This document shows, one piece after another, positions 17,209-22,135 of a DNA stretch of 22,135 nt (position 1 is its first letter; each line of letters begins with the position of its first letter). Location: contig NAVB01001776.1 in assembly GCA_002179805.1 (NCBI GenBank), positions 1 to 22,135 on the forward strand. Reading direction: 5' to 3'. Both the position numbers and the translations under genes were made by a program. The stretch comes from Acanthamoeba lenticulata (taxonomy: Eukaryota > Discosea > Longamoebia > Acanthamoebidae). The notes beneath the pieces were generated by a model, which ran no database searches, had not been told where the DNA came from, and saw nothing but the letters and a program-made list of their open reading frames with translations.

Positions 17209-19011
17209 ATGAAGCGCACACGGTCTCAACGCTTCAGCGGCGGCCTTGAAGATTCGACGCCTGACCCTGCCGCTGAAAAATCTACTGCATCTGACCTACA
17301 AATGGCTGAATCCTCGTCACCTGAACGCAAGCGGGTCCGGCCCACGTTCGAGGGGGAGGTCAATGAAGCCCACGTGGAGTCCATCATGAAGGCTCTCCGC
17401 AAGAAACCCGAATGGCAGCGCAAAGTGGCCGACCCGGACATCGCCCGGCGCTACGCCCTCGAGGCCGCCCAGCAGGGCGCCTCCGGCGCCTCCATCGCCG
17501 TCGCTCTGCGCAGGCTGCTGGCCGAAGCCGTGGCCGGCGGCAAAGATGATGAGGATTCCGGCCCGAACTTTGCCTGCACGCTGAGCGTACCCAGCATGAG
17601 GGTTGACGAGAAGCACGGCTGGCCCGTGGATGACGAGGACGATGATTACCGCGTGGACGAGGACATGGAAAACCTCTGGAACGATCGCAAGATCAAAGGC
17701 CCCGACGGCCACACCTACCGGATCCGCGAGCGCACCGACATCAACCGTGTGCGTTATGTCGACGGCGCCGTGCCAGACGACCTCCGGACGCGCCTCGAGG
17801 CGCAGCTCGACGCCATTGCCAACGTGCCGGACAAGGACTTCCACCCGGGCTCCGACGGCAAGGTCCAGGACCTCATCCACCCGTCGCTCTACCCCTACGT
17901 TCGCGGCGTCAGCTTTGAGCGGTCCGCTCCGGGCGGGCCCTCAGCCGACGTCACTGCTGTCGTGACCTCTAAAGCGCCTCAGTCCTCAACCAAGAGCAGG
18001 GTTCGTGATGACGATGAGGAGGAGGATGAAAAGGACGATGAGAAGAAGTCTGACGATGAGGACGACGCCGAAGACTCGCTCGATCAGTGGGAGGACTTGG
18101 GATTGGACCCGGATACGGAGCGCGATTACCGGAACGAGGAGCGCGAGCTCGACGCCTTCACGACCAAGTCCATCTACCAGTGGCTGCCGGCCGAGTTTGA
18201 CGTGGCGCCCGACGGCGAAGTGAGCATCGCGACCTACATCAACAACCTCGACCGCGCGCGCCACCCAGAGCTCTACGACACGATCGCCCAAGTCTTCCGC
18301 CTGTTCTTGCCCCTGTTCGCCGCCGTGCTCCCGGGCGGCGAGCAGCGCGTCTACGGCCGACGGCTGCAAGTCGTGGTCAAGGCGGCCAACTACGTGCTCC
18401 AGCCGGGCCAGAACTACGACGGCTCGTGGCACGTCGAGGGCATGCCGCAGGAGTGCATCGCCGCGTCGGGCATTTATTACTACTCGACCTCGCCGCACCT
18501 GTCGGCTGACACCTGCCTGGCCTTCCGCACCAAGCGGTTCAACTCGATGGGCGAACGCGGGGACGCCGGCCAGGGGTGGAACTTCAACGTCAACCTGGGC
18601 AGTGTGCCGACCCCGGCCGGCCGTTGCCTAGTCTTTGCCAACGACCTCCAGCACCGGGTCAAGGGCATGCGCAACGACGGCCAGGAGCCGGGCGTCCGCA
18701 AGATCCTCTGCTTCTTCGTGGTCGACCCCGCCGAGCGCGTCAAGTCGTCGCTCGACATCCCGCCGCAGCAGTGGCAGGTCCAGCGGCGTCTGGTCGCCCG
18801 CGCGCTGGCCGAGGCCGCGTGCAAGGTGCTGGGCGGGCCTGGGCGCGGACTGCCGCGCGAGCTCGTGGTGATGATCACCGAGGCGGCCAAGTGGGGCTTC
18901 ACCAAGGAAGAGGCCGAGAAGCACCGCGAAACCCTCATGCACGAGCGCAAGTACTACATCGACGCCAACAACCGCCTCTGGGAGCGGCCCTTCTCCTTCT
19001 GCGAGCACTAA
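17209..19011 (+). CDS. DUF4246-like protein, putative Fe(II)/2-oxoglutarate oxygenase, 600 aa, intronless
   Basis: ATG 17209 follows ACAACC; stop TAA at 19009-19011. The N-terminus is a charged tail, then a helical domain (ESIMKALRKKPEWQRKV). A middle section has DFHPGSDGKVQDLIHPSLYP, a low-complexity Asp/Glu/Lys insert (about 265-300) and YQWLPAEFDV. The C-terminal core has LQVVVKAANYVLQPGQNYDG, SWHVEGMPQECIAASGIYYY, CLVFANDLQHRVKGM and GVRKILCFFVVDP. The order and motifs fit the fungal-type DUF4246 family as I know it. His408-x-Glu410, His482 and Arg497 have the spacing of the metal triad and 2-oxoglutarate-binding Arg of double-stranded beta-helix dioxygenases. The oxygenase function is inferred from this and the substrate is unknown. 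The lack of introns is notable beside the intron-rich genes at 10.5-15.5 kb. Confidence 0.85.
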   Translation: MKRTRSQRFSGGLEDSTPDPAAEKSTASDLQMAESSSPERKRVRPTFEGEVNEAHVESIMKALRKKPEWQRKVADPDIARRYALEAAQQGASGASIAVALRRLLAEAVAGGKDDEDSGPNFACTLSVPSMRVDEKHGWPVDDEDDDYRVDEDMENLWNDRKIKGPDGHTYRIRERTDINRVRYVDGAVPDDLRTRLEAQLDAIANVPDKDFHPGSDGKVQDLIHPSLYPYVRGVSFERSAPGGPSADVTAVVTSKAPQSSTKSRVRDDDEEEDEKDDEKKSDDEDDAEDSLDQWEDLGLDPDTERDYRNEERELDAFTTKSIYQWLPAEFDVAPDGEVSIATYINNLDRARHPELYDTIAQVFRLFLPLFAAVLPGGEQRVYGRRLQVVVKAANYVLQPGQNYDGSWHVEGMPQECIAASGIYYYSTSPHLSADTCLAFRTKRFNSMGERGDAGQGWNFNVNLGSVPTPAGRCLVFANDLQHRVKGMRNDGQEPGVRKILCFFVVDPAERVKSSLDIPPQQWQVQRRLVARALAEAACKVLGGPGRGLPRELVVMITEAAKWGFTKEEAEKHRETLMHERKYYIDANNRLWERPFSFCEH

Positions 19012-19375
19012 AAGCCCTCTGTCTCTGGGCCTCTGTGGCACGTTTTAAGTTAAGCCTTTAGCAAACAATTTTCCACCCAATAACCACAATCTTGGAGCGC
19101 AACGCCACGCCCGACTTGAAGAAGGGGTGGCTGCAACGGGAGGGTAGGTTGGTGCCAATGTTGTTGAGTTACTTCGTCAATTCTCATAAATATAAAAAAA
19201 AACTAAATACCATAAAAAGAAAAAAAGTTAAAAACCCAAAAAACCCAAAACAAAAACCGAAAAAAATCAGAAAACAAAAAAGTAACATGTCAACTCATGA
19301 CGCAATCACCACCTTTTTTCTTCAGATCAGCTTGTTGTACATGCTTTATGAAAGAAACAAAAGAAACTGCTTGCA
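19012..19375. other. Convergent 3' flanks with an A-rich tract
   Basis: The gap lies between the DUF4246-like stop and the F-box/ankyrin stop. It contains a strongly A-rich, C-interrupted tract at about 19186-19290 (runs of A with ACCC and AAC). No gene was seen. Confidence 0.6.
19186..19290. repeat. A-rich low-complexity tract
   Basis: About 105 bp, almost only A on the plus strand with scattered C, T and G, in contrast to the GC-rich surroundings. It sits between convergent genes and may act in 3' end formation for either strand. Confidence 0.7.
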
Positions 19376-20497
19376 TCACTTCACCTTAGAGGCATTCAGC
19401 GTGCACCAGGCGCCGCGTGGGCAGCCGTTGGCGTGCAGCCACGTGTGCAAACGACGTGGCTCTGGCGAACCGCTGGCTTGGTGCTCTACAAGGCTGGCGG
19501 CACTGCATGCGGCATCATCCCACGGGCAGTCCACACTATGCAGCCACTGGAGGACATCAAGGCGCCCGCTGCTGGCCGCTTGATAGAAGGTGACCACGTC
19601 CAGCCTGTGACCGATTGAATGGAGCCACTTGAGCACGAGCAGATGCCCGCGTGCGGCGGCCTCGCCGGCACACGTTTGGGCATCCCAGGACTTGGCTCTG
19701 CTCGGGTCGTCATGCACATGCTGCAGGACGGCCACGTGGCCTCTCTTGGCCGCGGTCACACAGACCGCTCGCGAGTCCCACGAGCAGCCACTTGCGCTCG
19801 CCCATCGCAGCACGTCGACGTGGCCGCCTTTCGCGGCCTTCTTGGCGGCCGACGCGTCCCATGGGCAGCCCTCTGCCAAGAGCCACCGTAAAACGGGCAG
19901 GTGGCCCTCCCGTGCTGCCGCCGCGTACAAGCGGGAGTCCCACGGGCAGCCGTGGGCGCGTAACCACTGGACCACCTCCAGCTGCCCGCCGAGCGCGGCC
20001 GAGTACATGACCTCGAGTAGGTCGCCGTCCGCGGGCAGGCCGCCGTTCGCGCCGGCCCAGCGGACGACGTCGAGATGGCCTTGGCGTGCGGCAAGGCGGA
20101 CGGTGTCGCGGTCCCACGGGCAACCGTTGGCCAAAGCCCACAAGAGGAGGTCGGCATGGCCGCCCTGGGCAGCCACCCGGCTCGTGTGCTTGTCCCACCC
20201 ACAACCCGCCTCGGCGCGGAGCCACTGGACCACGGCGAGCTGGCCCCGCCCGGCCGCCTCGGTGCAAATCCAGGGGAACCACGGGCAGCCACTGGCCCGC
20301 GCCCAGCGAAGCAGGGACACCTGGCCCGCGGCCGCCAGCTCGAGACTGACCTTCATCGTGGGGCGAACCTGCAGTTGGGGCCTCTCCTGGACGGTCTGCT
20401 TCCAAAGGCGGCAGACCGCTCGGCAGCCGAGCAGGGTCTGTCGGTCGACGTGCTGCAAAATCTTTGCGACCAGCTCCGACATCAGTTCATCCGCCAT
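19376..20497 (-). CDS. F-box protein with GCPWD-type ankyrin repeats, 373 aa, intronless
   Basis: ATG 20497 is chosen because it opens directly into an F-box-like segment (MADELMSELVAKILQHVDRQ, TLLGCRAVCRLWKQ). The frame extends further up to 20701 without family features. From about residue 50 follow around ten ankyrin-type repeats. Each has AA..GH..VL.W/LRWA followed by a GCPWD-like turn (ASGCPW, ANGCPWD, AHGCPWD, AEGCPWD, ASGCSWD, SVDCPWD, ANGCPRG). F-box proteins join SCF ubiquitin ligases through Skp1 while the repeats choose substrates; this role is inferred from architecture. Such GCPWD F-box/ankyrin proteins are abundant in Acanthamoeba and in giant viruses that infect it. A 291-codon frame on the opposite strand is a GC-driven shadow. 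Confidence 0.88.
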   Translation of the reverse strand: MADELMSELVAKILQHVDRQTLLGCRAVCRLWKQTVQERPQLQVRPTMKVSLELAAAGQVSLLRWARASGCPWFPWICTEAAGRGQLAVVQWLRAEAGCGWDKHTSRVAAQGGHADLLLWALANGCPWDRDTVRLAARQGHLDVVRWAGANGGLPADGDLLEVMYSAALGGQLEVVQWLRAHGCPWDSRLYAAAAREGHLPVLRWLLAEGCPWDASAAKKAAKGGHVDVLRWASASGCSWDSRAVCVTAAKRGHVAVLQHVHDDPSRAKSWDAQTCAGEAAARGHLLVLKWLHSIGHRLDVVTFYQAASSGRLDVLQWLHSVDCPWDDAACSAASLVEHQASGSPEPRRLHTWLHANGCPRGAWCTLNASKVK

Positions 20498-20644
20498 GGT
20501 GTGATGTCGCTGAGCTTCTGCCACTACTTCTGGTCTTTGCAGCTTGTTGCGACACAGGACGACGTAGTTCACCGGAGTAGGACGGCAGCCCAGTAACTGC
20601 CTTCGGGCTGATTGGCCAAGGCTTGGCACACGACCAAAGTCACA

Positions 20645-20663
20645 GAAAGAAAGAAAGAAAGAG
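20645..20663. repeat. (GAAA)n microsatellite
   Basis: About four to five GAAA units lie in the 221-bp divergent promoter between the F-box/ankyrin gene and the methyltransferase gene. Confidence 0.75.
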
Positions 20664-20718
20664 ATGGAAATGTGGTGAAAAATGAAGTGTGCAGGCGCCA
20701 TACATAAACTCTTGCGAG

Positions 20719-22039
20719 ATGAAGCAAGCAGGGACTGGAGCTGCCTCTGGGTTTGGCCACTTGTTCACCACACAAGCCTCGGCCTATGCGACATTTCGGC
20801 CGGACTATCCTCCTCGCCTTTACCAGGCCATTTGGTCCTTCATGGGCGGCGAACGTCGGCGTCGTGCGTGTCCCCCCCCCCCTCTTCTTGCGCATAGGCC
20901 TTGCATATTGACATGCGCGGCTGTTGCAGAGCTGGCGGTGGACGTGGGCTGCGGCTCCGGGCAGGCCACCAAGGTGCTCGCCTCCCACTTTGACCGCGTC
21001 ATTGGTCCGTCTCGTCCCTTTCCCCGCGCCACTCATGAGCGCTGCGGACTGCACCACTCATACCGAACGCCTACAACAACAACAACACTACAGCGTTTGA
21101 TCCGAGCCCCAAACAAATCGAAGCCGCCACCAAGCTCGGTAGTGTGACGCTCTTGGGCACGAAGGCAGCTGCGGGCGTCTGAAATAAGGAGTGTTTACAC
21201 TTGTCACGACACAGAGAACGTCGAGTACCGGGTCGGCCTGGCCGAGCGGCTGGAGGGCGTCGCTGACGCGAGCGTGGACCTCGTGACCACGGCCCAGGCG
21301 GCGCACTGGTTTCAGCTGGAGCCCTTCTATCGTGAACTCGACCGCGTGCTCAAGCCTCGTGCGTCTTGCCTGCCCCGTTGCCAAGCCATTGACATCAGGA
21401 GTTCCTCACATACCACACAACACATCACGCCGTGTTGTTCAACATAGAGGGCTGCGTCGCCATCTGGGGCTACGGCCTGTGCCGCCTGCCCACGCCTGAG
21501 GCCGACCGCCTCCTCCGCCAGGTCCGTTCGCAGCGCGGCCGTTGCCCAATGCAATGCACCGATTGAGCTGGACGGTTGTGCGTGCAGTACCACACAGAGA
21601 CGATGGGGCCCTACTGGGAGAAGGAGCGGGCGCTGGTCGATTCGCTCTACGCGCACATCGACCTCCCCTTTGCCCGCACGAGCCGCGAGGGTCCGTCCTT
21701 GCTGAATCGCTGCAAAGAGCTCTGCTATTATTGCTCACGATCGAGGTCAATCTGTAGTGCTGGAAAATGACAAGCAGGTGCGCTTCAGGGACTTTGTCGG
21801 GTACTTGGAGACGTGGTCGTCCCTCAAGACCTTCCGCGAGCGGCACCCGACAGCCCCGGACCCGGTCCAGGAGCTCACCCCGCGGTGCGTCTGCGCGTGT
21901 TCATGTCTGCTCTACTCGAGGAGAAGCTGACGTCAGCTCTTTTGCGGCAAGGCTCTTCGAGGCGCTGGGCCTGCAAGGCCCCGAGGACGAGCTACAGGTC
22001 TCCTTCCCCACGGTCCTCCTCCTGGGCCAGAAGCAGTGA
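20719..22039 (+). CDS. SAM-dependent class I methyltransferase (Methyltransf_11 type), 8 exons, about 256 aa
   Basis: Exons 20719-20854, 20930-21004, 21094-21138, 21215-21358, 21448-21521, 21588-21689, 21778-21884 and 21952-22039. The N-terminus carries ASAYATFRPDYPPRLYQAIW. Motif I is LAVDVGCGSGQATKVLA (residues 47-63) and binds SAM; an FDPSPKQIEAA acidic-loop motif follows. Then come DASVDLVTTAQAAHWFQ, FYRELDRVLKP and GCVAIWGYG. Later blocks are GPYWEKERALVDSLY, FVGYLETWSSLKTF and TVLLLGQKQ. This order fits the family of yeast Tmt1/Crg1 (trans-aconitate-type methyltransferases); the substrate is not predictable. All junctions keep phase except exon 6/7: the GT donor at 21691 leaves one extra G, so the intron is either non-canonical or the sequence has a one-base frameshift. 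A poly-C run (about 20871) lies in intron 1. Confidence 0.88.
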
Positions 22040-22135
22040 AGGAAGCGAGCAACAACGCCCTCAAGGATCTCTCGCTACACGTTGATTTTTTATCTTTTTT
22101 TCTTTTTTACTTTTTTTTGTTAAATACACAAACAT
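22040..22135. other. 3' flank of the methyltransferase gene
   Basis: A T-rich tract begins about 45 nt after the stop. It is a probable 3' end region and no gene is visible. Confidence 0.5.

Noticed and set aside
16824..17249. 141-codon plus-strand frame upstream of the DUF4246-like gene
   Set aside because: It overlaps that gene's start in another frame and has low-complexity, non-coding-like composition.
17317..17880. 187-codon minus-strand frame inside the DUF4246-like gene
   Set aside because: Antisense shadow of a strongly supported gene with G/C-ending codons.
19629..20504. 291-codon plus-strand frame opposite the F-box/ankyrin gene
   Set aside because: It mirrors the GC-rich repeat gene on the other strand; its Arg/Ser/Pro-rich product has no family features.
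1..22135. Bacterial-type operons, CRISPR arrays, insertion sequences, tRNA genes
   Set aside because: Looked for on both strands; no direct-repeat arrays, transposase signatures or tRNA-like arms were seen, and the spliced genes show that the DNA is eukaryotic.

Overview
The window looks like nuclear DNA of a free-living amoebozoan, most likely Acanthamoeba. Coding sequence is GC-rich with strong G/C at third codon positions. Most genes are split by short GT-AG introns (about 55-140 nt, often A/T-rich). Genes are packed closely on both strands, and the products are typical of amoebae: F-box/ankyrin GCPWD repeats, GATA finger, GOLD domain, mitochondrial enzymes. No tRNA, rRNA, CRISPR array, insertion sequence or bacterial operon was recognised. 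All exon models were built by eye from splice sites, reading phase and protein-family signatures.

Left part (1-5.3 kb): the 3' end of an unrecognised plus-strand gene converges on two minus-strand genes for secreted proteins, an N-glycan-rich 263-aa protein and a 3-exon Pro/Val repeat protein. Then comes a plus-strand EngB/YihA-type GTPase (5 exons, probably mitochondrial), convergent with a 4-exon nascent polypeptide-associated complex beta subunit (BTF3/NAC-beta).

Middle (5.4-10.5 kb): a damaged or unresolved RhoGEF (DH)-like stretch, a short Gln/Ser-rich coiled-coil gene, a 3-exon GATA-type zinc-finger gene, and a minus-strand acidic nuclear protein with a lone helicase-associated (HA) domain.

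Centre-right (10.5-15.5 kb): a 9-exon class III CoA-transferase (SUGCT-like, with a mitochondrial presequence); a divergently transcribed pair of tiny paralogous Cys-rich genes (53 and 45 codons) sharing a 153-bp promoter gap; and a 7-exon GOLD-domain protein.

Right part (15.6-22.1 kb): three intronless genes (a type II membrane DxD glycosyltransferase, a DUF4246-like putative Fe(II)/2-oxoglutarate oxygenase, and an F-box/ankyrin protein), then an 8-exon SAM-dependent methyltransferase in which one splice junction does not keep phase.

The genes do not form a pathway. They fall into loose themes: mitochondrial function (EngB, SUGCT), cotranslational handling (NAC-beta), nuclear regulation (GATA, HA) and the cell surface or secretory route (two secreted proteins, GOLD, glycosyltransferase). 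The least described items are the small Cys-rich pair, the Pro/Val repeat protein and the GOLD protein's helical N-terminal region.
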